Source of the DNA: Stenotrophomonas maltophilia
GTDB taxonomy: Bacteria; Pseudomonadota; Gammaproteobacteria; Xanthomonadales; Xanthomonadaceae
DNA: 64,000 nt
Direction of reading: 5' to 3'
NCBI RefSeq assembly: GCF_002205165.1
Contig: NZ_NIVS01000020.1
Coordinates: forward strand, 310,001 to 374,000
A model generated the notes under the pieces. It was not told the origin of the DNA. It made no database searches and saw only the letters and a program-made list of their open reading frames with translations. This document shows positions 63,937 through 64,000 of this stretch, in pieces. A program made the position numbers and the translations under genes. Positions within the stretch are counted from its first letter, which is position 1. Every line of letters begins with the position of its first letter.

Positions 63937-64000
63937 ATGGAATGGCGGAAAGTGGCTGTGCTGGCCGTGGGCGGGTTGATTGGATCGGCGTACGCGCAGT
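63937..64000 (+). CDS. Exported protein, 3' part outside window
   Basis: Only the first 21 codons are visible: a basic start, hydrophobic core and AYA|Q cleavage site, i.e. a clear signal peptide. AGGAGG at 63924-63929 precedes the ATG. It diverges from the element operon across the operator region. The gene continues past the right edge and its nature cannot be judged. Confidence 0.6.
   Translation, partial: MEWRKVAVLAVGGLIGSAYAQ

Overview
This is 64 kb of high-GC chromosome from a gammaproteobacterium of the Xanthomonadaceae, most likely Stenotrophomonas. The basis is the protein sequences, the local gene order (lysM-dprA-smg-topA-tsaC diverging from def-fmt-rsmB), and a paired GTAG-headed palindrome at 7087-7175 that looks like the SMAG repeats of S. 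maltophilia. No rRNA genes, insertion sequences or CRISPR arrays are visible.

Layout. 1-5726: a flavin monooxygenase cut by the left edge, a retropepsin-like protease, an OmpR-type two-component pair, and a MarR regulator translationally coupled to an AlkC-like DNA repair gene. 5782-7070: DAHP synthase behind what reads as a complete ribosome-mediated attenuator, with a probably leaderless 26-codon peptide carrying Tyr-Phe-Trp-Tyr-Tyr-Phe and an 11-bp terminator stem. 7200-15632 (minus): an MdtABC-type RND exporter, then a TRIC/YicG-like membrane gene under a tandem glycine riboswitch. 15686-20189: small nuclease, RraB-like protein, NDH-2, NYN/LOTUS protein and a glutathione transferase. 20204-24382: priA diverges from a sigma-like membrane protein plus a DUF3106 partner; the 437-bp gap holds two consensus DnaA boxes in inverted orientation and an AT-rich stretch. 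24503-30608: MATE transporter, SppA, small lipoprotein, SDR and two DUF4124-like secreted proteins. 30652-38617 (minus): tsaC, topA, two GYF-domain membrane proteins, smg, dprA and a LysM protein. 38744-41624: def, fmt, rsmB. 41651-46645: LPS or surface-glycan genes (GT83-like transferase, O-antigen ligase, GT2, CDP-glycerol-transferase-like). 46766-51015 (minus): two PH-domain membrane proteins, a RibA with a degenerate N-terminal domain, and an LpxL-like acyltransferase. 51099-55872: dtd, rpoD, a secreted protein and a HipA-family kinase fused to an N-terminal HTH.

At 55929-56004 lies a tRNA with anticodon CAT that I read as tRNA-Ile2. From its 3' end to the right edge the sequence changes character: about 8 kb of tightly overlapped minus-strand genes (AlpA-like, DNA methyltransferase, RdgC, a lone winged-helix protein, several tiny genes) driven from a promoter at 63851-63879 overlapped by 9-bp operator-like repeats. 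This is an integrated phage or related element using the tRNA as attachment site; its other end and its integrase are outside the window or missing. One plus-strand membrane-protein gene with its own ribosome binding site and a T9 terminator interrupts the coupled operon like a phage moron.

The best leads are the aromatic-leader attenuator, the tandem glycine riboswitch on a TRIC-family gene, the DnaA-box pair beside priA, and the element's operator array and inserted antisense gene. I did not find a clear-cut unknown defence or biosynthetic system.
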